DNA from: Bacillota bacterium
GTDB lineage: Bacteria; Bacillota; Clostridia; Oscillospirales; Acutalibacteraceae
NCBI GenBank assembly: GCA_023390175.1
Contig: JAEWDK010000024.1
Span: 1 to 64,000, forward strand
Length of the DNA stretch: 64,000 nt
Reading direction: 5' to 3'
Each line of letters opens with the position of its first letter. The first letter of the stretch is position 1. Under the pieces are notes generated by a model. That model was not told the origin of the DNA and did not search any database. It was given only the letters and a program-made list of their open reading frames with translations. Position numbers and translations under genes: made by a program. Positions 50,536 through 58,427 of this stretch are shown one piece after another.

Positions 50536-50576
50536 AAAGCTGTATAGCAGGATTCTAACCTGCACATAGCTTTTTC
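50536..50576 (+). terminator. Intrinsic terminator after repeat B
   Basis: AAAGCTGTATAGCAGG pairs with CCTGCACATAGCTTT with one mismatch, followed by T-rich sequence. Confidence 0.72.
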
Positions 50577-50586
50577 TTTCCTTTGT

Positions 50587-51165
50587 ATGATACCCCTTAG
50601 AATTGATTATTATATTACGTGGACGGTGATCATCATAAAAAACATATCAAATATGATTACTGCAAGTAGAATTTTTCTCTCTGTGACATTATTATTTATA
50701 AAACCATTGTCTTTTTTGTTTTTTCTCATTTATATTATTTGCGGGTTAAGCGATATTGCCGATGGATATATTGCAAGAAAAACCAAATCTGAGACCACGG
50801 TGGGTGCAACGCTCGACAGCATTGCCGACGTTGTGCTTTTTGGTGTTTTGTTGATTATATTTGTGCCAATTGTAAATCTACCTTCAGAAATATTGATATG
50901 GGTCGTGGGCATTGCGTTAATCCGCATTTTGTCTTTAATCATAGGCTTTCATAAATATCATGCTTTTGCCTTTCTCCATACATATGCCAATAAAATATCG
51001 GGCGTGGCATTATTTTGTTTTCCGTTGTTGTATCATTCGGTTGGGTTGATCGTTACGGCATGTTTAATTTGCGGCATTGCAAGCCTTTCAGCAGTTGAGG
51101 AATTACTAATAAATATAGTATCGAAAAACCTGTCACGCAATATTAAGTGCATATTTGCAAAATGA
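50587..51165 (+). CDS. CDP-alcohol phosphatidyltransferase
   Basis: Integral membrane enzyme that moves a phosphatidyl group from CDP-diacylglycerol to an alcohol. The catalytic signature D-x2-DG-x2-AR-x8-G-x3-D-x3-D is intact (SDIADGYIARKT then GATLDSIAD, residues 55-81). About five membrane segments are visible. The product lipid is not determined; PgsA-like glycerophosphate synthases are larger in context and this is a short version. The true start may be internal (near 50626 or ATG 50653), since no ribosome site fits ATG 50587. Confidence 0.85.
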   Translation: MIPLRIDYYITWTVIIIKNISNMITASRIFLSVTLLFIKPLSFLFFLIYIICGLSDIADGYIARKTKSETTVGATLDSIADVVLFGVLLIIFVPIVNLPSEILIWVVGIALIRILSLIIGFHKYHAFAFLHTYANKISGVALFCFPLLYHSVGLIVTACLICGIASLSAVEELLINIVSKNLSRNIKCIFAK

Positions 51166-51214
51166 ATATTTTAAATGGCCAAATTTTACATCTGAATTAT
51201 GGAAACAGACAAAA

Positions 51215-51257
51215 ACCGCATCGGACAGTCATTTATCGGCTGTCGATGCGTTTTTTT
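51215..51257 (+). terminator. Terminator of the CDP-alcohol transferase gene
   Basis: GCATCG-ACAG pairs with CTGTCGATGC (one bulged G), followed by seven T. Confidence 0.75.
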
Positions 51258-51369
51258 CTCACTGCGACCTTATAACGTTATTTTATGCTGTATATCCTGA
51301 AGCTTGATTCGATAAAAGATTCTATTCAGAAGCTTCATGATTATATCCGTTAGCGCTATGAATGAAAAG

Positions 51370-51400
51370 GGATGAGCCCGATTGCAGATCGAGCTCATCC
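51370..51400 (-). terminator. Terminator of the hypB operon
   Basis: GGATGAGCCCGAT (51370-51382) pairs with 51388-51400 with one G-T, and CCCTTTTC follows on the minus strand. The gap 51166-51369 shows no gene. Confidence 0.7.
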
Positions 51401-51417
51401 TAATTCGGTTTCTTCAT

Positions 51418-52509
51418 TCAATTTTGTTTAACTTTTTGCGGCCGATTCAATTGAAATCCTTCAGCAAGGCTCTTAATCCTGCTGTGAGCGGCAAGATCGG
51501 TGTAAAGCTCCGCAGTATAGGGATTGCGCTTTGTCTTCGCAATGTGCGCAATCATGTAGACAAAGACCGCTACATTGGCAAGCAGCGCCAGAAGGCTGAC
51601 GATAAAGAGCGCGGTGGTGCTCGGCGATGCTGACGCAACTTGGTAAATGCCGGGGGCAACATTCATGGTATAGCCGTTTGCCGCGAGAATTCCCTGTTTG
51701 ATGGCAGCCTGTGAAATTGCATGACTTGCAGTGGACTGCACCATCCAGCTGCTTGCGTCCTGAAAAGCGGGGAAGGTTTGGGCGAACATGCACCACAGGG
51801 CCAGCGTTTGTGCGCGGTGCTGGAGCCACGCGCCCTTACCGAGTGTGAAAGCACAAAGCGTGGGTGCGAGCAGCAGGGCAAAGCCGCAGTACCATGCATG
51901 AGTGGGCAGGCAGTTGTAGGTATAGGCAAAGTTCCAAAGATCATACGCGATGATCCAGAACCAAAGCATATCCGGCCAAAGCATATCACGGCTCTTGTCT
52001 TTCGCGGTGACAGCGCGGATACAGATGCCAAACCAGCCGGTAATCGTAATGATATTAAGAATACCTGCAATCCCGTTCATATAATTCCACGCGCCGCCGA
52101 TGTAGTATTGAATCTGATTGTTGGAGTATTCTACAACAGGGGTAGTGTAGCGGCCGACCTCAAAGTCACGCATAACAGCCTCGCAGATATTAATGGCAAG
52201 GATGAGGGGCGGAAAGCAAAGGGCAATCTTGTTTTTGGAAAGGCCTTTAATATGGCGGATACACCAAAAGCCGATGCAGCCTGCCGTTGAAGAATAGACC
52301 TTTGCAAGATGGAACCAGTCCATATAAGCGCTGCTGCGGAAAACGGTCAGCCACAGAACAGTCAGAACAACTGGCAACACCACAAAGAAGCTGAAGCCGA
52401 CCCATTTGAAACGGCGGCCGACCTCGTTAAGCAGAAAGAGGCTTGCGAAAACACAGAGCCAAACCAGAAGAACCAATACGGTGGGAATGCCTTCATAAAA
52501 TACAAACAC
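51418..52509 (-). CDS. DUF5692-like multi-pass membrane protein
   Basis: A 363-residue membrane protein with about nine hydrophobic segments and many conserved-looking Trp (WFHLAKVYSSTAGCIGFWCIRHI, GGAWNYMNGIAGILNIITI, DLWNFAYTYNCLPTHAWYCG). I believe it matches DUF5692; function unknown. The start is GTG 52509, eight bases after GAGGAGG. It is the last gene of the hypB-oxidoreductase-hypA operon, 44 bp after hypA, so a link to nickel enzymes or hydrogen/electron metabolism is suggested by position only. Confidence 0.75.
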   Translation of the reverse strand: MFVFYEGIPTVLVLLVWLCVFASLFLLNEVGRRFKWVGFSFFVVLPVVLTVLWLTVFRSSAYMDWFHLAKVYSSTAGCIGFWCIRHIKGLSKNKIALCFPPLILAINICEAVMRDFEVGRYTTPVVEYSNNQIQYYIGGAWNYMNGIAGILNIITITGWFGICIRAVTAKDKSRDMLWPDMLWFWIIAYDLWNFAYTYNCLPTHAWYCGFALLLAPTLCAFTLGKGAWLQHRAQTLALWCMFAQTFPAFQDASSWMVQSTASHAISQAAIKQGILAANGYTMNVAPGIYQVASASPSTTALFIVSLLALLANVAVFVYMIAHIAKTKRNPYTAELYTDLAAHSRIKSLAEGFQLNRPQKVKQN

Positions 52510-52553
52510 GCCAATTTCCTCCTCTTTAATAAAAAATATACATATTCTTATTC

Positions 52554-52895
52554 CTACCGGCAGACGATCTCCCTTACGATCATATCGTTGCCCTCGAGAA
52601 TCTCCAAATCCTGCCCGCCGCATTCGGGGCAGCGCAGGTCATTCGCCGCGGCGTTGAAAATCTGCCCACAGCCGCGGCATTTGACAATACCCGGTACAAC
52701 GATAAGCTCGAGCGCCGTTTTTTCCATGAAGGTTTTGTAGACGGCAGCGGGATAGCATTGTTCTATGTAACGGGGGACAATGCCGGAAAGCTCACCTACC
52801 TCAATAACAATCTTTTCAACCTCGGTCAGCCCCTCATCCTGCACAATCCCCTGAACGGTATGGACAAGCGAACTGAGGATGCCCAGTTCATGCAT
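52554..52895 (-). CDS. hypA: Hydrogenase nickel-incorporation protein HypA
   Basis: A 113-residue metallochaperone giving Ni(II) to [NiFe] hydrogenase precursors. The N-terminal MHELG with its nickel-binding His is present, and the zinc site has CRGCGQ and CPECGG. AAAGGA precedes the ATG. It starts 4 bp after the oxidoreductase stop and is separated from hypB by that gene. No hydrogenase subunits, HypC-F or urease genes are in the window, so the client enzyme must lie elsewhere or be unusual. Confidence 0.93.
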   Translation of the reverse strand: MHELGILSSLVHTVQGIVQDEGLTEVEKIVIEVGELSGIVPRYIEQCYPAAVYKTFMEKTALELIVVPGIVKCRGCGQIFNAAANDLRCPECGGQDLEILEGNDMIVREIVCR

Positions 52896-52899
52896 GGAA

Positions 52900-55587
52900 T
52901 CAGTCCTTTCTGAACCGTTCCTTCACTGAAGCGGTAACAATTTTTCCGCTGCGCCAGATGGCGTTGGCCGCAATCCTGACAGGCAGCTTTTCGTATGTAT
53001 CGGGGGTTGTGGCATAGCTGCGTTCAAGGTGTATGGCGTCAAATTTGCACTTTGTCGTGCACATGCCGCACCCGACGCACATATAGCTGTCAACCTGGAC
53101 TGCGCCGCAGCCCAGGCAGCGCTCCGTCTCCTTCTTGAGCTGCTCCTCCGTAAAGGTCAGGCGGTCGTCCGCAAAACTGCCTTTTTTCTCCGGAGAATGA
53201 CCGGGACGCTGGCGCGGGGTATTATCAAAGCTGATGAGCGGTACAGCGACGTTGGCTTTGTCAAAAGCGTGGTAATGCCGGCGGTCGCGGCCGAGCGTAA
53301 GCGTTTGGCCGGGCTGTACAAATCGGTGAATCGAAATTGCGCCCTCTTTTCCGGCAGTGATGGCGTGAATGGCGAATTTCGGGCCGGTGCAGCAGTCGCC
53401 GCCCACAAAAACGTCGGGCTCGTCTGTTTGATAGGTCAGGCTGTCAGCCTTTGCGGTGTAACCCCGGCCGAGCTGCACGTGGCTGCCCGCGAGCAGATTG
53501 CCCCACTCAATCGACTGACCAATCGACAGCAGCACCGTATCCGCCGCGACGGTGATGGTGATGTTCTCATCATACTGCGGAGCAAAACGATGCTCTGCAT
53601 CAAAGACTGCGGTACAGCGTTTGAACTCCACACCGGTGACCTTACCGTTTTCAGTTAGGATGCGTTTCGGGCCCCAGCTATTGTTAAAGATGACGGTGTC
53701 ACTCTCAGCCTCTGTAATCTCGTCGTCAAGCGCAGGCATCTCCTCGCGGCTTTCAAGGCAGTAGAGGGCGACGGAATCGGCACCTTCACGCGTCGCGGTG
53801 CGTGCCACGTCGATGGCTACGTTGCCGCCGCCAATGACGATAACTTTACCCGAAAGCCTTGCGTCATGCCCAAGATTGACTTCGCGCAGGAAATCAACGC
53901 CGGAAATGACACCCTCGGCATCTTCTCCCTCAACGCCCAGCCTGCGCCCGCCCTGCGCGCCGATGGCAAGGTAAAATGCCTCGTAGCCTTCGCGGCGCAG
54001 CGTATCGAGTGTGATATCACGGCCGATTTCGACCCCTGTTTTAAATTCGACGCCCATTTCACGCAGCACATCAATTTCGGCGTTCAGCACGTTCTTCTCG
54101 AGCCGGAAGGAAGGAATGCCCAGTGCCAGCATGCCGCCCAATTTTTCCTGCTTTTCAAAAACAGTAACACGGTAGCCGTCGATGGCGAGGTAATAGGCGC
54201 AGGAAAGCCCCGCCGGGCCCGCGCCGATTACAGCCACCCTGTTGCCCAGATGGTAGCGCATGGGCGGAATGTAGCGGGCAGAGGAGTCGAGCTCCTTGTC
54301 TGCAATAAATTTCTTGATTTCATCAATGGCAATCGGCTCGTCAATATCGCCGCGGGTGCATTCGCTTTCGCAGCCGTGCGGGCATATACGGCCGCAGACG
54401 GCGGGGAAGGGGTTTTCTTTTTTAATAAGCTCAAGTGCCTCGCTGTAGCGCCCCTGTGCTGCAAGCTGAATATATCCCTGAACGGCAATGTGCGCCGGGC
54501 AGGCAGTCTTGCAGGGGGATGTGCCTTCCTCGGCAACATCCTCGCGGTTCTCGCGATAGTCCTTGTTCCAGTCCTTTTCGCTCCAAACGTGGTCACGTGC
54601 TGTGTGAACCGTACACTCGGGAAGGGGCTGCTTTGCACACAAACGCTGGCCAAGCTTCAGGGCATTGGTTGGGCAGTTTTCTACGCATTGCCCGCAGGCC
54701 ACGCATTTTTCTGCATTGGCCACGGCGCTGAAATTGGAGCGGATCGCGTCCGGAGTTTTAAAAAAAGTTGCAAGGCGCATGGAGAAGCAGGCGCAGCCGC
54801 AGCAGTTGCAAATGGCTGCGGATTCGCCAAGGCCGTCGGTGTGGGGCATCTCGTGCATCAGACCGTTGTCCTCGGCAAATTTTATAATCTCCTCTACTTC
54901 CTCGCGGCTGACCTGCCGTCCGCGGCCGGTGCGGATATAATACTCCGCACCCGTACCCATTTGGATGCAGATATCCTTTTCCAGATGACCGCAGCCTTCG
55001 CCCAACACGCGTCGTGACTGGCGGCAGGAACAGTCTGACACACTGAATGTGTCGTATTTGTCAAGGTAGTAGGAGAGAAGCTCCCACGGCTTTGTGCCGG
55101 GAATGTCCCTGACCGCGCTCTCAACAGGGATGACGCGCATCATGGCCAGCCCTTCCGGGAAGAGCGCTGCCATCGGAGCGAGGCGTTTGCGGGTGTATTC
55201 CTCAAACGCTTTGCCGACTTCGGGATGGGCCGCGAGCTGCTCGCGGTTGTTCACCATCATTTCGAGCATGCCGGGTGCAAAGATGTTGACAAAGAAGCGA
55301 TCCTTGCCGTCGTCTTTATCCGTCCATACTTTGCACACGCCGGTTTCGGCAAGCTTCATCAGCAGGGTATGGGTTTCCTCACGGGATTTGCCGCATTTCT
55401 CGACAATATATTCGAGAGTGCGCGGCTGGCGCAGCCCGATTGCAAGTGCCACATCGGCCATTTCGTCGCTGACCACGGCATTGAGCGAGTAATATTCAGG
55501 GGCGTTCTCATCAATTTTGTTTATCGCGCCCGCAATGCCGCCTACCATTTTTGCCAGTTTTACAATCTTCGGTCTTAGTTCTGCCAT
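52900..55587 (-). CDS. Multi-domain FAD/iron-sulfur oxidoreductase (GltD-like)
   Basis: An 895-residue cytoplasmic flavoprotein. From the N-terminus: a helical/winged region (1-140), a ferredoxin-like domain with CNCCGCACFSMR and CVACGQCVENCP (about 270-325), a glutamate-synthase-type bridging domain with CKTACPAHI and CGRICPHGCESEC (about 370-430), FAD and NAD(P) Rossmann motifs (VIGAGPAGLS near 480, VIGGGNVAIDVAR near 605) and a C-terminal CVGCGMCTTKCKFDAI ferredoxin. NAD(P)H-ferredoxin electron transfer is inferred. The start at 55587 has AAAGGAAG upstream. Sandwiched between hypB and hypA, which is not a standard hydrogenase arrangement. Confidence 0.88.
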   Translation of the reverse strand: MAELRPKIVKLAKMVGGIAGAINKIDENAPEYYSLNAVVSDEMADVALAIGLRQPRTLEYIVEKCGKSREETHTLLMKLAETGVCKVWTDKDDGKDRFFVNIFAPGMLEMMVNNREQLAAHPEVGKAFEEYTRKRLAPMAALFPEGLAMMRVIPVESAVRDIPGTKPWELLSYYLDKYDTFSVSDCSCRQSRRVLGEGCGHLEKDICIQMGTGAEYYIRTGRGRQVSREEVEEIIKFAEDNGLMHEMPHTDGLGESAAICNCCGCACFSMRLATFFKTPDAIRSNFSAVANAEKCVACGQCVENCPTNALKLGQRLCAKQPLPECTVHTARDHVWSEKDWNKDYRENREDVAEEGTSPCKTACPAHIAVQGYIQLAAQGRYSEALELIKKENPFPAVCGRICPHGCESECTRGDIDEPIAIDEIKKFIADKELDSSARYIPPMRYHLGNRVAVIGAGPAGLSCAYYLAIDGYRVTVFEKQEKLGGMLALGIPSFRLEKNVLNAEIDVLREMGVEFKTGVEIGRDITLDTLRREGYEAFYLAIGAQGGRRLGVEGEDAEGVISGVDFLREVNLGHDARLSGKVIVIGGGNVAIDVARTATREGADSVALYCLESREEMPALDDEITEAESDTVIFNNSWGPKRILTENGKVTGVEFKRCTAVFDAEHRFAPQYDENITITVAADTVLLSIGQSIEWGNLLAGSHVQLGRGYTAKADSLTYQTDEPDVFVGGDCCTGPKFAIHAITAGKEGAISIHRFVQPGQTLTLGRDRRHYHAFDKANVAVPLISFDNTPRQRPGHSPEKKGSFADDRLTFTEEQLKKETERCLGCGAVQVDSYMCVGCGMCTTKCKFDAIHLERSYATTPDTYEKLPVRIAANAIWRSGKIVTASVKERFRKD

Positions 55588-55630
55588 TCTGTTTCTTCCT
55601 TTCATGAAAGCCTTATGACTTAAAGCCGGT

Positions 55631-56302
55631 TTATTGATGTCGCCATGACATGACTTCGTCGAGCAGCCAATTTGCCCACAGATCGATACCTTCGCCCGTG
55701 CGTGCACAGACTGGGATAATTTTCGCCTTCGGGTTGCGCATCCGGATATTGGCAGCACATTTTTCCATGTCAAAATCAAAGTAGGGGAGAACATCTGTTT
55801 TATTGATGAGCACCACGTCACATACCGAGAAAATCAAAGGGTATTTGAGCGGCTTGTCATCGCCCTCCGGCACCGAGAGAATCATTGCGTTTTTGACCGC
55901 GCCGGTGTCGAATTCCGCCGGGCAGACCAGGTTGCCTACATTCTCGAGGATTGCAAGCTCCACGTCACCGGTTCCGAGTGCCTCAAGACCTTGCCGGGTC
56001 ATGTCGGCGTCAAGGTGGCACATGCCGCCCGTATGCAGCTGAATTACCTTTGCACCGAAGCTTTCGATTGTCCGGGCATCCACATCCGAGTCAATGTCCG
56101 CCTCCATCACGCCGATCTTCAGCCTGCTGCCCAGCGTTTCAATGGTACGGGACAGAAGGGTTGTTTTGCCTGCGCCGGGACTCGACATCAGGTTGAGCAG
56201 GAAGACCCGGTGTTTTTTCAGCTCCTGCCTGAGCTCTTCTGCCCGACGGTCATTGTCCGCAAAAACACTCTGCCTGACTTCCAAAACCTTAAATTCATTC
56301 AT
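55631..56302 (-). CDS. hypB: Hydrogenase nickel-incorporation GTPase HypB
   Basis: A GTPase that works with HypA in nickel delivery. 223 residues with the Walker A loop SSPGAGKTTLL near residue 40, DIDSDVDA (switch), and INKTD for guanine recognition. The N-terminal CXXCGC metal motif of E. coli HypB is absent, as in many Firmicutes. The G-domain metal-site segment TGGMCHLDADM is present. GGGAG precedes ATG 56302. First gene of the operon, divergent from the GntR gene. Confidence 0.94.
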   Translation of the reverse strand: MNEFKVLEVRQSVFADNDRRAEELRQELKKHRVFLLNLMSSPGAGKTTLLSRTIETLGSRLKIGVMEADIDSDVDARTIESFGAKVIQLHTGGMCHLDADMTRQGLEALGTGDVELAILENVGNLVCPAEFDTGAVKNAMILSVPEGDDKPLKYPLIFSVCDVVLINKTDVLPYFDFDMEKCAANIRMRNPKAKIIPVCARTGEGIDLWANWLLDEVMSWRHQ

Positions 56303-56468
56303 TGCTTTATGCTCCCTTCTGTATGAAGCCAACCGTTCGAACCAAAACGCATCTGTGGCATTACCAGATAATTATCAGCTGTTCATACATATGTGAATAT
56401 TATAACAAATATATATAAAACTGCAATAATAACGCTTTAAAATTAGCACTATATCTGAATAATTCCTG

Positions 56469-56497
56469 TTGAATCAGGCTAAATTGTATGGTAAAAT
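56469..56497 (+). promoter_or_regulatory. Promoter of the GntR/FCD regulator gene
   Basis: TTGAAT (56469-56474) and TAAAAT (56492-56497) with a 17-bp spacer. Confidence 0.65.
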
Positions 56498-56508
56498 TAT
56501 TCTGGTTC

Positions 56509-56519
56509 TGGTTATACCA
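56509..56519. promoter_or_regulatory. GntR/FadR-type operator
   Basis: TGGTTATACCA fits the FadR-subfamily half-site pattern TGGTNNNACCA and lies just after the -10 box of the regulator's own promoter, so autorepression is likely; it may also affect the divergent hypB operon. Confidence 0.6.
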
Positions 56520-56542
56520 CAGCCACATCAGGAGGTGTTTCC

Positions 56543-57244
56543 ATGGAATTCAAAAGGCTTAGCGCACCCAGCTTAAAGGAACTGTTCATTCGTCAAATCC
56601 GCGAAAACATTTTATCGGGACAGCTTTCGGTCGGAACGCGGCTGCCGCCGGAGAGGGAGATTGCACAGCAGATGCAGGTCAGCCGGGCCGTGGTCAATGG
56701 CGGATTTGCAGAACTTGAACGGCAGGGCTTTCTTGAAATACGCCCAAGGCAGGGGGCTTTTGTGGCGGATTACGGCCGCAGCGGCAATATCAGCACACTG
56801 AACGCTATTATGGAATACCACAGTGAAACACTTGGCCGCGCTGAAATCCGTTCAATTCTCGAAGTACGCCGCGCGCTGGAGCATTTGGCGACGGATGCTG
56901 CAATCGAGACGGCGACGGACGACGATATGGATCATCTTCAGCGCCTTGTTGCCAATGTGGGGGCTGCCGGCGCGGTCAATGAAACAATTGAGGCGACTTT
57001 CGCCTTCCATCATGAGCTGGCTGCTGTTGGCAGCAACAGCATTCTGCCGCTCATCTATATTTCCTTCAAGCCCGTTGTCACCCAGCTTTGGCTGCAGTTC
57101 TGCCGCCGCTACGGCACGGACGCGCTTTACGACAGCACACGCTGCCTTGCGGAATGCATTTTCGCACGTGACCGCGAGGCCGCCCGACACTGCACCGACG
57201 AGCATCTTGACAGCGCCATCAGCGGCCGTCGGCAGATTTATTGA
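56543..57244 (+). CDS. GntR family regulator (FadR/FCD subfamily)
   Basis: A 233-residue DNA-binding protein. The N-terminal winged helix has LPPEREIAQQMQVSRAVVNGGFAELERQGFLEIRPRQGAFV (residues 36-75), and the C-terminal FCD domain is all-helical with the His/Asp metal site region (HHELAAVGSN near 155). Members sense organic acids or similar metabolites. AGGAGGTG precedes the ATG. It is divergent from hypB, with a TGGTTATACCA site between them, so control of the hyp operon is a fair hypothesis. A shared terminator follows. Confidence 0.92.
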   Translation: MEFKRLSAPSLKELFIRQIRENILSGQLSVGTRLPPEREIAQQMQVSRAVVNGGFAELERQGFLEIRPRQGAFVADYGRSGNISTLNAIMEYHSETLGRAEIRSILEVRRALEHLATDAAIETATDDDMDHLQRLVANVGAAGAVNETIEATFAFHHELAAVGSNSILPLIYISFKPVVTQLWLQFCRRYGTDALYDSTRCLAECIFARDREAARHCTDEHLDSAISGRRQIY

Positions 57245-57260
57245 TTTCCAGAGAAAAGCA

Positions 57261-57305
57261 AAAAGGCCGGCACAGATACAGGCGTTGTATCTGTGCCGGC
57301 CTTTT
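57261..57305. terminator. Bidirectional terminator between GntR and nrdB
   Basis: A perfect 20-bp stem (57261-57280 with 57286-57305, loop GGCGT) with A-run and T-run ends, one of the strongest hairpins in the window. Confidence 0.92.
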
Positions 57306-57316
57306 TAGGTACCGTG

Positions 57317-58360
57317 TTATAAGTCGTCCACAAGCGCGCCGCTTTTGGCGTAGGCGGTGCTGCGGGCTTCAAAAAAGTCGGTTTTAATGTTGTTGGCGTT
57401 GCTGTACTGGTTAACCCATTTCATCGCTTCGGGCTCTTCGTCATGCCCCTCGTACAACTTTTCAAATCCGAGCCCGCTGCAGCGCAGATTGCCAAGGTAC
57501 TGCACATAATCGGTGATCATCTGTTTGGTCAGGCCGCTCACATCATCGCCGATTGCATAATGTCCCCATGCAATTTCCTGTTCGCAGCCGGTTCGAATCA
57601 TCTCACGGTAGGCCGTTACCTTTTCGGCGGTGAATAATTCGGGGTTTTCCTTTTTTAACTCCAGCAGCATGCTGCGGAACAGCCACAGGTGGGTGTTTTC
57701 ATCCCGGTTAATGTAGCGGATGATCTGCACCGAGCCGGGCATGCGGTTATTGCGCCCCAAATTGTAAAAAAACATAAATCCGCTGTAAAAATACACACCT
57801 TCCAGAATGTAGTTTGCCACCACCGTACGCATCAGGTTTTCAGGGGTCTGGCTGTGATAAAAGGTGTTGTACTGCTCGCCGATAAAGGTGTTGCGGGCAA
57901 GAAGATGCTCGTCATCCTTCCACTGGTACAGAATTTCGTTCCGCTGCTGCGGCTCGCAGATTGTGTCCAGCATATAGCTGTAGCTCTGGCTGTGAACAGC
58001 CTCCTGATACGCCTGAATGTTCAGGCAGAGGTTGACCTCGTTTGCGGTGATGTATTCTCCCACATAAGGCAGGTTGGCGGTCTGAATGCTGTCCAGAAAG
58101 ATGAGAAACGACAGAATCTTGTTATAGGCCCGGCGCTCGGCAGTCGGCAGATGGGGATATTCTTTCACATCGGCGGACAGGCTGACTTCCTCCGGAATCC
58201 AGAAATTGTTCATCGCCTGACGGTACCAGTCACTGGCCCACGGGTATTTCATATTATTAAAATCATTTAGGTTGGTAGTATCACCACCGATCATCCGGCG
58301 ATGGTTCAGGTCAATGTCCCCACTTGGGTTAAACAGCGGTTTTTTGGGCATAACTTCCAT
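57317..58360 (-). CDS. nrdB: Class I ribonucleotide reductase beta subunit
   Basis: Provides the radical for ribonucleotide reduction. A 347-residue ferritin-like protein with the metal-ligand set FLDSIQT, EYITANE..QEAVHSQSY, then EGVYFYSGF and RDENTHLW. Tyrosines follow the first EXXH motif (HSQSYSYM), so a tyrosyl radical is possible. GAGGAG precedes the ATG. It lies 67 bp after nrdA on the same strand. Since class I needs oxygen or an activase, its presence suggests oxygen exposure or an unusual cofactor in an otherwise anaerobic-looking genome. Confidence 0.93.
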   Translation of the reverse strand: MEVMPKKPLFNPSGDIDLNHRRMIGGDTTNLNDFNNMKYPWASDWYRQAMNNFWIPEEVSLSADVKEYPHLPTAERRAYNKILSFLIFLDSIQTANLPYVGEYITANEVNLCLNIQAYQEAVHSQSYSYMLDTICEPQQRNEILYQWKDDEHLLARNTFIGEQYNTFYHSQTPENLMRTVVANYILEGVYFYSGFMFFYNLGRNNRMPGSVQIIRYINRDENTHLWLFRSMLLELKKENPELFTAEKVTAYREMIRTGCEQEIAWGHYAIGDDVSGLTKQMITDYVQYLGNLRCSGLGFEKLYEGHDEEPEAMKWVNQYSNANNIKTDFFEARSTAYAKSGALVDDL

Positions 58361-58427
58361 GTCGTTTTCTCCTCTTCTTCCGGTTCATGGGATACCGGTT
58401 TTCCTTTTCTGTGAAGCGTTGTTCTAC

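Noticed and set aside
43804..51400. A second copy of the tRNA-Leu(GAG) 3' end as an att site
   Set aside because: No convincing match was found by eye within the island.
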